Source of the DNA: a virus
IMG/VR virus record: IMGVR_UViG_3300031951_020888
Location: 1 to 36,831 of that record
DNA length: 36,831 bases
Reading direction: 5' to 3' (one strand)
The stretch's first letter is position 1; every line of letters begins with the position of its first letter. The position numbers and the translations under genes were made by a program. This document shows, one piece after another, positions 9,376 to 18,681 of the stretch. Below the pieces are notes generated by a model, which searched no databases, was not told the origin of the DNA, and was given only the letters and a program-made list of their open reading frames with translations.

Positions 9376-12300
9376 CTAGTACTTCTTTAGCTTTCCGACA
9401 ATTTGTTGAACCAATAAGCTGTCTTCTATTACCTGCCTATCTCCGAGGTAATTGTCGCTGTGTCTGTACGTGTTCTTGTGCCTTTCAAGAACGTGAGACT
9501 CAACTACAAAATTGGTTCCCTTGTAAAGAGTTTTGCTTGGTATGAGCTGTTCGATGAAAGACGACATCGATACATCAAACCATCGATAAAACTCGAGAAA
9601 CTTTCTAAAATCTGGTTTTCCTGAGAGTCTGTTGAAATAGACGTCTCTCAGTCTCTCAAGGTCTGGGTAGTCTGGTGAGAACATCAGCTCTGGTGCGCCT
9701 AGCGCATTATTCAAAGCGTCAAATGACGAGAACATGGAGATTATGTCTTTGTCTAGAGAGTCTACCATTGAAAATTCGATGGATAGCCTTAAGTCGTCAA
9801 CGGGCTCCTCTTGTAAGAATCTCTCGTTACTTAAGAAGCTGGGCGCCGGTATTGCCCAGGGATTCTCTTCTATTAGATCGTTGCTCTCAAAACTTCTGAT
9901 TCTAATCTTGTCGTCAGTTGCGGCTTCATCAAAGAACGGAGAAAGATATGAATAGTTGAATATCTCTCCAGAGAGAACCTTTTCTCCAGGTGAGAAACCA
10001 CTGCCTGTAGCTTCCAAATTATTCTTGCTAAAATCAAGAAACTGTATATTTCCTAGATTGTCTGAGTTTTTTTGAGGTTGCTTTTGAAGCGTGTCCAGAC
10101 GTAACTTCTGGAAAGATCCTGAAGCTTTATTGATAAAATTGTAGTTTACTAAGGGATTGTTGACACCAACAGACTTCGGATTTCTTACGTGCTCTTTCCA
10201 CTCTTCCGCAGTCATAGATTTTGTCCAAAATCTAAGATTACCAGCTCTGCCTACGAATTCTGTCGTTCTTGCAACGTCGTCGACGTTTAGCGTGTCATTC
10301 AAGAACAGGTATCCAATTCCTTCGGGAATTGTCTGATTAGATCCAATCGATATAAAGGAGCCCGAAGAATTGTACTGTATCGATCCAGTTCTAAAAATAT
10401 TCCCAGCGTTAGCTGGGTCTTCTTGAAAGTATGATGCGGTAACATAAGCATCTGAAAGCTCTCCTGATTCACACTTTCCAACCCTGAGATAGTAAGAAGA
10501 AGAAACGTCTGATTCTATTTCGTCGTTTCTTTTACATCCGAGCGACACATTCCAGACGTCTCCGTCAAATATTCCTTTTCCTCTCATGTCAATGTTGAGA
10601 GAAAGCACGGGAGAATTAGACGACATGCCAGGTCTCAAGAATGCCTTGATGGATGCAGGCTGCTTTGGATATTCTTTGTTCTGTACGGCTACAACGTTTG
10701 CAATAAGACCAGGACCTGACGTAACATTGCTGCCCGTTACAAATATCCTAAAGATAGATTGACCTTCTGCGCTTGTCGCTTGAGATAATTTTTGGGGAGG
10801 AATTTTGAATATTGCCTCCATGTTCCAAGAGCCCGACGTCAATAGACCGTCCCATTGATAGTCAGTTCCTAGATTGACGCCAAGATCATTTTTATAAAAA
10901 TTACCTCTCGGTAAAGGGAACCCAGGTTCAACTCTAGAAGACGATAGCGGGTAAGTAACTACGAGGGAAGAAGTTAGAAAATCGACCATCGCAAGCGACT
11001 CTATCCTCTTTTCTCTTGATGAAGACAGCTGCTTTATGGATGATCCACCGTATTCTCTTATTCTAATGCTGTTATCAGGATCTATTCCAATCGATCTCAA
11101 GAAAGATCTTATGCTGTGTTGAGTACCTTTTGACCTGATGATGTCAGGCATGTTTATTAGCACTCTTCGTGTTAAAATTGATTGTATCTTCTTTAGCGGA
11201 GTTTCAAAATTTGTTAAACCCTCTATTGCCTGACCCTCAGCAAATTGTTCAACTGTAGAATTGTTAAAGAACTTAGGAAGATAGAAGCCATAGTGTCTAA
11301 TCATGTCTTCTAGAAAGTTGTCTGGTATGCTCTCTTCGTCGTTGTAGCTTACCGTCTTGAGAGTCACAAAAGCGTCTATGTAAGTTTTAATCTCATCAAA
11401 GAATTTTGCCCAAATGTAAAGAAAAGACAGAATTATCTGTACAGAGCCTCTCTTTCCTTGACCCGGTATCCCTTCTCCTCCGTAAGGACTACCTCCTTCT
11501 CCTTCGATCGTGTTAAATCCATCCTGAGAAGCACCCTCGAGAAGATAGTGCTGCGGGATTAATTTAATAATATTGTTGGGATTATTTCTGTCGAAGTTGC
11601 TTGCTGACAAGAGCAAGCTTGCGTTTAGATTTAAAATCTCAGAGTAAGCAGGAAATAATATTTTTTGAAAGTCGCTTCTTTCATTGACAAGCAGGTTACC
11701 TTCTTGGTCAGATGCATTAATTCTAAGATCGCTATTGAAATTATTCACATTTGCATGCAAAGAATTACCAGAACTGTCAAGGACAATTGAATCAATTGAA
11801 GAATTTCCATTCAAAGAAAGAGAACCGGAGGGTTCATTAAATCTATAATATAGCTTCAAATCAGGGGTCGAGTATAGACCCATCGAAGAGAAGAGTTTTT
11901 GAGTTTTTTCATCTCTGACAGAGTGAAAAACTCTTAGTTCATCCATCGTTCCGCTTAGAGTTTGAGTTGGACTAACAAGTGTATCACCTGAATAGAAGGA
12001 GCTGCCTGACCCTATCAAGAAGTTTGAATTGTCTATGTTTAACTTTTTAATTCTTAAAGAATTGAAACTTTGTGAGGCAAGAGTTTCGTTTACATAGAAC
12101 TGTAGGACATCTTCCCTTGTGTCTTGTTTGTTAAGAATTAAGCATAGATGATTGTATTTGCCTTTTGCTAGTGTTGCAGTAACATTATTTCTTACAGATC
12201 CGGAAGCAACGCAGAATACAGCATTTGTGTATTCTGTCGATGAAGAGGGCTCTAGGTAAAAAGTAAAACCATCTATCAGTGACGATGTTTTTTGAATTAC

Positions 12301-12873
12301 AATCTGTGTGTCATTCGTAATTGTTGGTAAAAATAGTAAAATCTCCAAAGAAAGAGAATCACCATCCCCGGGATTTAATACGGGCTCTCCCTTCTTGTTC
12401 TTTGCGAGGTCGGGATACAACGTTCCAGATTTATCCTTGACAGATATCCAGTTGCCGCTGTTAGATGAAGGAATTTCTCCTACTTGCGTGCCAGAAAAGT
12501 GAAGAGCTCCCGACCACGTAGGAAAAGAATCAAATACCCACTTCTCATATCCCGTAAGAGAATCTAAAAATTCTTCTACTTCTTTTTTTGTTCCATCAAA
12601 GGGATAACCATTAATGATTCTATTGAATGCTTCGTTAACTTTGACCTCTGCCGAAGAGAAAAATGTATGATTTTCAAACTTCGACCAGTCTAGATTTATC
12701 TGCTGTGTGCTTTTTAATGGATAGTCTAGTGGATCGTATTTAAAAGAATTTTCACTTTCGCTGTTAGAGTCCGAAAGATTAAAGTCTGAGTAGCTTAGCT
12801 GTATGGGCCTGGTGTCCCTAATTGAGCTTTTTATGAAAGAAGGTACAAAAGGAGAGTTGGATCTAGTTGTCAT
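9376..12873 (-). CDS. LamG-domain baseplate wedge protein, gp7/gpI-like candidate (1165 aa)
   Basis: Residues about 120-390 look like a laminin-G/concanavalin-type domain: SGALHFSG, SLSLEILL, the strand MDELRVFHSVR (about 320-330), LKLYYRFNEPSGS and VLDSSGNSLHANV. The middle (about 490-620) is helical and includes IIRSKGTQHSIRSFLRSIGI, which resembles the conserved 'KGT' segment of P2 gpI-type tail proteins that partner gpJ; T4 gp7 partners gp6 in the wedge. A second LamG-like stretch occurs at about 680-900 (LFLNDTLNV then GRAGNLRFWTKSMTAEEW). The C-terminus is helical and aromatic. The start is supported by a strong Shine-Dalgarno (AAAGGAGA, 6 nt before ATG). LamG is firmly visible; the gp7/gpI assignment is inference from the KGT segment and proximity to the gp6-like gene. 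LamG domains often bind carbohydrate or protein. Confidence 0.75.
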   Translation of the reverse strand: MTTRSNSPFVPSFIKSSIRDTRPIQLSYSDFNLSDSNSESENSFKYDPLDYPLKSTQQINLDWSKFENHTFFSSAEVKVNEAFNRIINGYPFDGTKKEVEEFLDSLTGYEKWVFDSFPTWSGALHFSGTQVGEIPSSNSGNWISVKDKSGTLYPDLAKNKKGEPVLNPGDGDSLSLEILLFLPTITNDTQIVIQKTSSLIDGFTFYLEPSSSTEYTNAVFCVASGSVRNNVTATLAKGKYNHLCLILNKQDTREDVLQFYVNETLASQSFNSLRIKKLNIDNSNFLIGSGSSFYSGDTLVSPTQTLSGTMDELRVFHSVRDEKTQKLFSSMGLYSTPDLKLYYRFNEPSGSLSLNGNSSIDSIVLDSSGNSLHANVNNFNSDLRINASDQEGNLLVNERSDFQKILFPAYSEILNLNASLLLSASNFDRNNPNNIIKLIPQHYLLEGASQDGFNTIEGEGGSPYGGEGIPGQGKRGSVQIILSFLYIWAKFFDEIKTYIDAFVTLKTVSYNDEESIPDNFLEDMIRHYGFYLPKFFNNSTVEQFAEGQAIEGLTNFETPLKKIQSILTRRVLINMPDIIRSKGTQHSIRSFLRSIGIDPDNSIRIREYGGSSIKQLSSSREKRIESLAMVDFLTSSLVVTYPLSSSRVEPGFPLPRGNFYKNDLGVNLGTDYQWDGLLTSGSWNMEAIFKIPPQKLSQATSAEGQSIFRIFVTGSNVTSGPGLIANVVAVQNKEYPKQPASIKAFLRPGMSSNSPVLSLNIDMRGKGIFDGDVWNVSLGCKRNDEIESDVSSSYYLRVGKCESGELSDAYVTASYFQEDPANAGNIFRTGSIQYNSSGSFISIGSNQTIPEGIGYLFLNDTLNVDDVARTTEFVGRAGNLRFWTKSMTAEEWKEHVRNPKSVGVNNPLVNYNFINKASGSFQKLRLDTLQKQPQKNSDNLGNIQFLDFSKNNLEATGSGFSPGEKVLSGEIFNYSYLSPFFDEAATDDKIRIRSFESNDLIEENPWAIPAPSFLSNERFLQEEPVDDLRLSIEFSMVDSLDKDIISMFSSFDALNNALGAPELMFSPDYPDLERLRDVYFNRLSGKPDFRKFLEFYRWFDVSMSSFIEQLIPSKTLYKGTNFVVESHVLERHKNTYRHSDNYLGDRQVIEDSLLVQQIVGKLKKY

Positions 12874-12879
12874 TTATTT

Positions 12880-12884
12880 CTCCT
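12880..12884 (-). promoter_or_regulatory. Shine-Dalgarno for LamG wedge protein
   Basis: Minus-strand AGGAG (within AAAGGAGA) lies 6 nt before the ATG at 12873, just 3' of the stop codon of the preceding gene. It confirms the chosen start. Confidence 0.8.
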
Positions 12885-12885
12885 T

Positions 12886-14400
12886 TCAAGATGCATAAAA
12901 AGATCTTTCGATTTTAAAAATCGGGGAGACGTCTCGAAACAGCTTTTTGATCCCATTGTGAGATATTAGAACATCTATGACATAAGTTCGACCAGGAGAC
13001 AAATTTGAAGCGTCAAGATTAAAAAACATACCGCTTGAATCGCTCGAGATTCTTGTTGAATTTTTCTCTTCATCAAACGGGACTATTGTATTTCCCGATA
13101 CAGCGTCTCTTATTTGGTAAAAAACATTTCTTATTACAGCACGTGGAGACTCTACTGGGAGCTTAGAAATCTTAATTCCTGGGTGGGATGCATCAAATAT
13201 GTTGACTCTCACCGTCTGTTCTTCGTTGTCAAAGTACGAATCTTTGATATCTGTGATGGTGACAGTATAGTTCTTTATGCTTCTAGTAGAGTTACGATGC
13301 GGAGACGAAAAAGTAAGAGTGCTTCCTGTCAAGTAATCGACTGTTCCGTCAATAGAAGACCAGACCGGGGTGAAATCTACGGATCCAGACTGTAATATCT
13401 TTGTTTTTATAACGGGGTCGTTTGAAGAGAGGTTCACGACAGAGGAATATGTTCCTGTCAAGTACGTCGAACCCAAAGAAAATTGAGAACCAGAAAACTG
13501 AGTTTTATAAAATCCTCCTGAAACTTCTGTAAGAAGACTGAGTACAACACAATTGCTCCCAGTTACTTCTGACAAAGAACTGCCTGAAAGGATGTTGCTC
13601 AGAGATCCTGCAGCGTAGTTGTAAAGATTGAGATTGCAGTTTGTATCAAAAGTTAGATTTTGTGAATCATCTGAGATTGAATCGTCAAATCCGATCGTCA
13701 GTCTCGGTCTTTTTAATTCGCTATATGCTGTCCTTGAGGCAAATCTTTTTACGAAATAAGTTTGATTATTGTCTTCAATTGAATTTTTAAAACTTATTCT
13801 GAGACCACTATCCGGAAGCTCCCCGGTAAGCGTGGCAGACATTATCTTTGTCACATCTACTAGAAGCTCTTCTTCACCGCTCTGAAATCTTTGTGTGACT
13901 TCTGTGTTTGGTATGCTTACTGAACTAGTTATGTAGTCTCCTGCGCTAGTCGCGTCAACCGAAAGATTGCATCCCGGTAAATACCAACTATTTCCTAACG
14001 AAGCAGTAATCCAGTTGCAGGCATCGTAATCAGAGAAATAAGATATGTCTTTTCCTACTCCTTCGTCAAATGACGAAGATAAAGGAAAAACACTGACATC
14101 AAAATTGCTGGGAGTTGTCTGTCCACCGTAGACATCGCTTAAGTGTACTTTGCACCAAAAGCTGGAGTCACTTACATCCAGCTTACCTTGTTTCACAAGA
14201 GACTTTATAGAAGAAAGATCAAAGTGAATCAGAATTCTTGAAATTTCTGTGTTTGGAGAAGATCCTGAAAAAGTAGATCCGTAAAGTTTAAACAGGTCAA
14301 GAGTTCCTGCCCCTCCGGTGTTTGAGTTGTTCTTTCTTTCTCCTCTAACTACCTTGTTTGTAATGTAGGCGTCTTTGTCTGCTTTGACTATTTTAAACAT
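12886..14400 (-). CDS. Tail/baseplate protein with DNRLRE-like N-terminal domain
   Basis: The start is the ATG at 14400 (MFKIVKADKDAYITNK), preceded by AGGA at suitable spacing. A TTG five codons upstream would also extend the frame but has poorer support. Residues 1-230 fit the pattern of DNRLRE-type beta domains: DAYI near the N-terminus, an N-rich turn and Gly-rich loop, then ISRILIHFDLSSI, FDVSVFPLSSSFDEG with a W-rich loop, and a later ELKRPRLTIGF strand. Such domains occur in extracellular and phage structural proteins. The C-terminal half is Ser/Thr-rich beta sequence of unknown type. It sits between the gp6-like and LamG genes (gaps 11 and 12 bp), so it is probably part of or attached to the baseplate wedge. 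The DNRLRE similarity is judged by eye. Confidence 0.7.
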   Translation of the reverse strand: MFKIVKADKDAYITNKVVRGERKNNSNTGGAGTLDLFKLYGSTFSGSSPNTEISRILIHFDLSSIKSLVKQGKLDVSDSSFWCKVHLSDVYGGQTTPSNFDVSVFPLSSSFDEGVGKDISYFSDYDACNWITASLGNSWYLPGCNLSVDATSAGDYITSSVSIPNTEVTQRFQSGEEELLVDVTKIMSATLTGELPDSGLRISFKNSIEDNNQTYFVKRFASRTAYSELKRPRLTIGFDDSISDDSQNLTFDTNCNLNLYNYAAGSLSNILSGSSLSEVTGSNCVVLSLLTEVSGGFYKTQFSGSQFSLGSTYLTGTYSSVVNLSSNDPVIKTKILQSGSVDFTPVWSSIDGTVDYLTGSTLTFSSPHRNSTRSIKNYTVTITDIKDSYFDNEEQTVRVNIFDASHPGIKISKLPVESPRAVIRNVFYQIRDAVSGNTIVPFDEEKNSTRISSDSSGMFFNLDASNLSPGRTYVIDVLISHNGIKKLFRDVSPIFKIERSFYAS

Positions 14401-14411
14401 ATCTTTTCCTA

Positions 14412-16283
14412 TCAAAGGTTAGTGACGCATTTACCCACGATATTGATGTCTGGGTACTTAATTTCAAAAATTGCACCTTCCGGGGGATAAACGATCTGAT
14501 TCTTAGTGTTCAACTGTACATCGAATATCACGGGAGAATATTGCCTGTTCTTTACGTTTCCGTAAAGATTGTTAATTTTTATTGAATCTACAGAGATAAC
14601 TCCCTTTTTTGAAAAAATTGTCGAGATGATATCTGATATAACGATTGGCTGTCCTATGTGAAAATTAGTTATTGAGAATTGGGACTTAAGATCTGCTATT
14701 ATGCTCTGTAAAACTAGCTGTTTGTTAAGTGAAGGATCTACTACTATTTGAAAGAAAATCTCAAGGTTTATTACACCAGCATCCATTACATCGATTGCAT
14801 CCGATATCATTCTATATGAACTAAGATATCTCTTTAGATTTATCTTTAGTTCGTCAGGAGAAGTTATCAATTGATTTTCTGTATTTCTTGATATTATAAA
14901 GAGGCGAGAAGCCAAGGGATTGTCTGGGTTCTTTACTATTGATGCCCTAAAGACTCTTCCAAGATTGCTTGGCATCGTGTATACTCTTGACAAGAGATCT
15001 TCTTTAGTTACTATTCTCTCTTGAGAATTTCTGATGGTTGGAACTAAAGCTAGGAGTTCTTCTGCAGTTGGAGCATCTTCACCACCAGAGGCAGGGAGTG
15101 GATTGGTTGCTTCTATTGTGCTTCTGATCTGTGCTTGCTGACCAGGTGAAGGGTTTGAAGGAAAAGAAACTAAAATATTAGTAATACTTCTAATTGTATT
15201 TGCCGGGACGTTATGTGATAGTCCGCCTCCATATCTGTAAGTTACAGACAGGGTTGTATTTGATGCAGCAACTCCAAGAGTTGAAGTTTGTAACATTTTC
15301 TGGGGATTTACAGGAACTCTTGAAAAAACTTGTGAGTAAGGCAACGGTATAGAAAATTCTGAGGGATCTGGTATTACGTCGTCTTCTAAATTATCCGCTG
15401 TGCCTCCACCAAAAACAAGAGTTGCTTTTCTGTCTCTCAAAGACACTTCTTTAACAAATCTATACGGAGCAGGAATAACCTTAAGATTGTCCTTGACAAG
15501 TCCCAGTGCGTTTGCGTTGGTCGTATTGTTAAGAACATTTTTGTAAACAACATCGTGTGTTAAATTTTCAACTTCATAATATGTGTTGCCAAGAGCATCT
15601 GTCACAGATATTATCTGTGTTACATTAGAATTATTGAGAGATAATCTTCTGAATTGTACGAAATTTCCTATCGTGAATGTGTCGGTAGTCTGAACACCGG
15701 ACGTACACAGACCCGACTTTTTTAGAATTTTTGTTACAACTTCTCCGGTTATTCTTCTTCCGTTGATAATTTCTACAGTACTCGAAACAGAAATCTCTCC
15801 TGTAACAGGATTGACATCCCAAAACTGAACGTCTTCCAGCAGTGAAAATTCTATGCCGTTTTCAGATTGAATTGTAGTGCCTGCATTAATAGTCGGTAAA
15901 AGAACTGGGTCTGGGTTTAATGATCCATCTCCCAGAACCGGTATCTCTACATAAAAGTCAATCGTAGCTATCGCAGAAGATGCACCTACGATCGGGACTC
16001 CTGCATTTCTGAGAGCGCGCTCTATATTTACGGTCTCTACGACTGTGTCGTTATGTAGCTCTCCGTACAAATGATCTAGATAAAACGACATGTTGTCGCC
16101 AATATACGCGGCCATGTCTAAGAAAAGACCACCAAGAGAAGACTCAGAAAAATCTTGAATTCTATCAGGGTAGTATTGTCTAGCATACTCCAGCAAGACA
16201 GCTCTAAAACCATCAAAATCTCTCGCAAGGTAATTTCTTTGCCTTACCGATTTAAGAGCAGTTTTGTTATCTTCAATAGCCAT
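14412..16283 (-). CDS. Baseplate wedge protein, gp6/gpJ-like (Baseplate J family)
   Basis: The N-terminus matches the Baseplate_J / T4 gp6 signature: RNYLARDFDGFR, then YYPDRIQDFSESSLGGLFLDM and AAYIGDNMSFYLDHLYGE (about residues 36-75), followed by a helix of the ERALRNAGVPIVGA type. The middle is beta-rich, and the C-terminal third has the wedge-core pattern (RIVTKEDLLSRVY, then VINLEIFFQIVVDPS). Known family role: gp6 forms the ring of baseplate wedges that clamps the hub and controls sheath contraction. At 623 residues it is close to T4 gp6. It follows the gp25-like gene after 30 bp. The gp6-gp25 adjacency is typical of contractile tails and supports both calls. Confidence 0.88.
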   Translation of the reverse strand: MAIEDNKTALKSVRQRNYLARDFDGFRAVLLEYARQYYPDRIQDFSESSLGGLFLDMAAYIGDNMSFYLDHLYGELHNDTVVETVNIERALRNAGVPIVGASSAIATIDFYVEIPVLGDGSLNPDPVLLPTINAGTTIQSENGIEFSLLEDVQFWDVNPVTGEISVSSTVEIINGRRITGEVVTKILKKSGLCTSGVQTTDTFTIGNFVQFRRLSLNNSNVTQIISVTDALGNTYYEVENLTHDVVYKNVLNNTTNANALGLVKDNLKVIPAPYRFVKEVSLRDRKATLVFGGGTADNLEDDVIPDPSEFSIPLPYSQVFSRVPVNPQKMLQTSTLGVAASNTTLSVTYRYGGGLSHNVPANTIRSITNILVSFPSNPSPGQQAQIRSTIEATNPLPASGGEDAPTAEELLALVPTIRNSQERIVTKEDLLSRVYTMPSNLGRVFRASIVKNPDNPLASRLFIISRNTENQLITSPDELKINLKRYLSSYRMISDAIDVMDAGVINLEIFFQIVVDPSLNKQLVLQSIIADLKSQFSITNFHIGQPIVISDIISTIFSKKGVISVDSIKINNLYGNVKNRQYSPVIFDVQLNTKNQIVYPPEGAIFEIKYPDINIVGKCVTNL

Positions 16284-16313
16284 TTCATGTCCTATCAGGT
16301 AATAAAATATCTG

Positions 16314-16781
16314 TTACATAACATACAAGACTATTTGAAGAGATTTCTTTGTCACTTCAAGTGCGGGTATATTGTATGTGATTGTAATCTTAATAATTGC
16401 CGTATTTTTATTTTCAATTCTATCTACTGTAGAGGAAAAGTCTTCTAGGTCGATGAAAGGCATCCACTTTTGTACTGCGTTTCTTATTCTGTCAATTGCT
16501 TCCGTATCAAAAGAATCTTGAGAAACAAATTCTGAAGTCAAGGGCTTTAAATTTGCTCCAAAATCATAATGTCCTAATCTTTCTCCCCAATTTGTCAGTA
16601 AAAGATTTTTTAGATTGTCAGCAAATTGGTCTGCCAAGCTATAGTTCATAGCAAATATGCCCTCGCTAGTTCCGAGCGCTAGCGGTGTCTTAATTCCAAA
16701 AGGTATGCGAGAAACCTCAGGAGTTTCTTCTGCAATTTGCTCTCTTGTCTTTCCAACGCTTTTAAAGCTATAAGCTGCCAT
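16314..16781 (-). CDS. Baseplate wedge protein, gp25-like
   Basis: A 155-residue protein with the GPW/gp25 fold pattern: IPFGIKTPLALG near residue 30, a long helix with FADNLKNLLLTNWGERLGHYDFGANL (the conserved NLLLTxxGER and FG region), the ERLxxPxFG-like turn, a helix AIDRIRNAVQKWMPFIDLEDF, and a final beta hairpin (AIIKITITYNIPAL). Known family role: gp25 is a conserved wedge component that contacts gp6 and helps nucleate sheath assembly. A 55-bp gap precedes it, the largest in the window, with no clear promoter and a weak ribosome binding site. Length and motifs match the family well. Confidence 0.9.
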   Translation of the reverse strand: MAAYSFKSVGKTREQIAEETPEVSRIPFGIKTPLALGTSEGIFAMNYSLADQFADNLKNLLLTNWGERLGHYDFGANLKPLTSEFVSQDSFDTEAIDRIRNAVQKWMPFIDLEDFSSTVDRIENKNTAIIKITITYNIPALEVTKKSLQIVLYVM

Positions 16782-16836
16782 ACAGCTTAACTATCGATCA
16801 ATTTAACTTAGAGTACGTAGTTTTTGTTGCCAGAGA

Positions 16837-18309
16837 CTACTTCATTAAAACTTTCTTTGCAAAAGTTCCGAGACTTGTCCCACCCTCAGGAGAAATTCCT
16901 TGTTTTCCACCCATAGTATCAGTTATACCTCCCGGACATGTTACTAGACCAGGTTTTGCAACGGTTGCTTTTTCACAAAGAACAGCAAGATTTGCTTCCT
17001 CGCCGCCAAGCTTAATGACACCTTCTTCTGAAGGTGTAAACACGATATCTCCATTTGATTTAATGACTATCGAAGACCATCTCTTAGTGTCTCCGCTTTC
17101 ATTTTTTATGTCTTTTTTATCGACAGATTCTCCAGAATCAAATCCTGTAACCAGTATCTCCACGTCAGATCTCGCAATCATTCTAATTTTGTCAGACTTT
17201 ATAATGATTGCTGCATCTCCTGTGTCTGAGTCTTTCAAGTCAGGTTTTGAAAATTTGCTGTTATAGCTAGATAGCTTAAAATTCTTATCGACCTCGGTTC
17301 TTTGAGAGACTAAAATTCTACTTCTGTCATTATCAAAGTCAGGGTCTCCTTCTTCTGGTACGAGGTCGTCGATATTCTTTTCTAGCTCTTTCTTTAACTC
17401 CTTTAAATCTTTTCCTCTTTTGTCTGGGCCCGATCCTATGATGCTAAAGGTCGAGGTTTCTTTTCCAGACGTCTTCTTTGTCTGCCCTCTACCAGCAACT
17501 ATGTCTATAGCTCCTGAATCAAATCTAGTCTTCGCTATAGGCCCCTGACGGTCTGTTCCCAAGACCACGAGAGAATTATTGCTTCCTTCTAGAACCACAT
17601 CTCCAGGTCTTTTTCTAAATCTTGGAATTGATGCATAAGACATCAGCTTAGATGCGTCTGATTGAGTTATCAGTTTTTCAAAGATGTCTTCAGGTTCACC
17701 CTTAAGAAAAAGATTGTCGATAGAAGTTCGGCGTTCTCCTGCAACTTTTATTGTTGGTCCATTTCTCAGCTCTCTAATTTTTTGAGAGTCTTGATCTCCC
17801 GATTTCTCTCTTTGTGCTCTTTCCTGCATGGTGAGAGAGTTTCCAACGTCAAGACTAGCTCCAATGTGAGTGTGATTTACATCGTCTGATATGTGAGGTT
17901 CGACCACTCTGCAGAACCAGAATGCCATGTCAGATTGAACGGCGTCAGGCTTTTCAAACATCACCCACATGCATTCTCCCGGCTTGCAAGGCATGGATAG
18001 GTGTGAAGGAAAAAATGGGAAGACAAACATGGGATTGACGTCTTCTCCAATTTTTTTTGCAATTATTGTGTTTCTAGGGAGAGTATCTGCATATCTCATG
18101 TTTGAGATGCCCAGAGATTGCCACTCAGTTTTTTTGTTCTCGCTTTTTAGAGACGTATTAGGATCAGAGATGACATCCAGAACTATCATTCTGACAAATG
18201 TGGAGGCTGCAGGAGGAGAATGTATGTAATTGTCAGAATCAAAACTTCCTTCTGCTATTTGTCGAAGATTGTCAGAAAATTTTGTCTTCGTAGAAGATTT
18301 AAGAGTCAT
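16837..18309 (-). CDS. Baseplate hub/spike protein, gp5-like candidate
   Basis: 490 residues. The N-terminal 150 residues look like an OB-fold hub domain: PAASTFVRMIVLDVISDP, RYADTLPRNTIIAKKIGED, then FPFFPSHLSMPCKPGECMW and a VVEPH strand. The middle is charged and flexible. The C-terminal third has beta strands (WSSIVIKSNGDIVFTP, EEGVIKLGG) that could form the spike stem, ending with a Gly-rich CPGGITDTMGGKQG segment. In T4, gp5 is the central spike and carries a lysozyme domain; no lysozyme domain is seen here. It lies 4 bp after the gp33 candidate and upstream of gp25, a plausible place for a hub gene. The hub call is inference from the OB-like N-terminus and context. Confidence 0.65.
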   Translation of the reverse strand: MTLKSSTKTKFSDNLRQIAEGSFDSDNYIHSPPAASTFVRMIVLDVISDPNTSLKSENKKTEWQSLGISNMRYADTLPRNTIIAKKIGEDVNPMFVFPFFPSHLSMPCKPGECMWVMFEKPDAVQSDMAFWFCRVVEPHISDDVNHTHIGASLDVGNSLTMQERAQREKSGDQDSQKIRELRNGPTIKVAGERRTSIDNLFLKGEPEDIFEKLITQSDASKLMSYASIPRFRKRPGDVVLEGSNNSLVVLGTDRQGPIAKTRFDSGAIDIVAGRGQTKKTSGKETSTFSIIGSGPDKRGKDLKELKKELEKNIDDLVPEEGDPDFDNDRSRILVSQRTEVDKNFKLSSYNSKFSKPDLKDSDTGDAAIIIKSDKIRMIARSDVEILVTGFDSGESVDKKDIKNESGDTKRWSSIVIKSNGDIVFTPSEEGVIKLGGEEANLAVLCEKATVAKPGLVTCPGGITDTMGGKQGISPEGGTSLGTFAKKVLMK

Positions 18310-18313
18310 TCAA

Positions 18314-18664
18314 TCAAGATCCTATCTTTTTAAACATTTCTTCCGCGTCAATTTCTTCTTCTTGCTTTTGCTCAGATTTTGAAACTAATTCTGCGAGCTT
18401 TATGATTTGATCATTTGCTCGACTCATTCTCTCTATGTAGGTGGCCATTGTTTTTCCATGAATGGCGTGCTCAGTGCTTTTGTCTTGAACCATTTCCACG
18501 AGCGTAGTGAACAAGACGTATGCATTCTGCCTATCAGTTACAGCATTTTCATAAATCTCTTTCCAGAGTCTTTTTTTCTTATCAGTTACACCGTCCAGCT
18601 GTTGCAATAGATCAGAAAAATCTTTGATTTTTTCGTCTAAAGTCATTGTCTTGTCTTTTTTCAT
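18314..18664 (-). CDS. Small helical protein, candidate gp33-like late-transcription coactivator
   Basis: 116 residues, almost entirely alpha-helical and charged, with an acidic tail EEEIDAEEMFKKIGS. The core (KKKRLWKEIYENAVTDRQNAYVLF, then YIERMSRANDQIIKLAELV) forms three probable helices. T4 gp33 is a helical protein of about the same size that bridges RNA polymerase and the sliding clamp through an acidic-hydrophobic C-terminus. The partner of gp33 in T4 is gp55, and a gp55-like gene lies 17 bp upstream. That context and size are the basis of the suggestion, and no motif is decisive. The alternative is an unrelated tail-assembly helper. It has a good Shine-Dalgarno (AGGAG, 9 nt before ATG). 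Confidence 0.5.
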   Translation of the reverse strand: MKKDKTMTLDEKIKDFSDLLQQLDGVTDKKKRLWKEIYENAVTDRQNAYVLFTTLVEMVQDKSTEHAIHGKTMATYIERMSRANDQIIKLAELVSKSEQKQEEEIDAEEMFKKIGS

Positions 18665-18673
18665 ATTTGACTT

Positions 18674-18678
18674 CTCCT
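18674..18678 (-). promoter_or_regulatory. Shine-Dalgarno for 116-aa helical protein
   Basis: Minus-strand AGGAG lies 9 nt before the ATG at 18664, inside the 17-bp gap after the sigma factor gene. Confidence 0.75.
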
Positions 18679-18681
18679 AGA

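Noticed and set aside
16782-16836. Possible promoter or hairpin in the largest gap (upstream of gp25-like gene)
   Set aside because: Only a weak GTAGT/ACTAC pair with a 14-base loop and no TATAAATA or -10/-35 match; not enough to call.
16837-18309. Lysozyme domain in the gp5-like hub protein
   Set aside because: No lysozyme catalytic motif is visible; the middle region is charged and low in aromatic residues.
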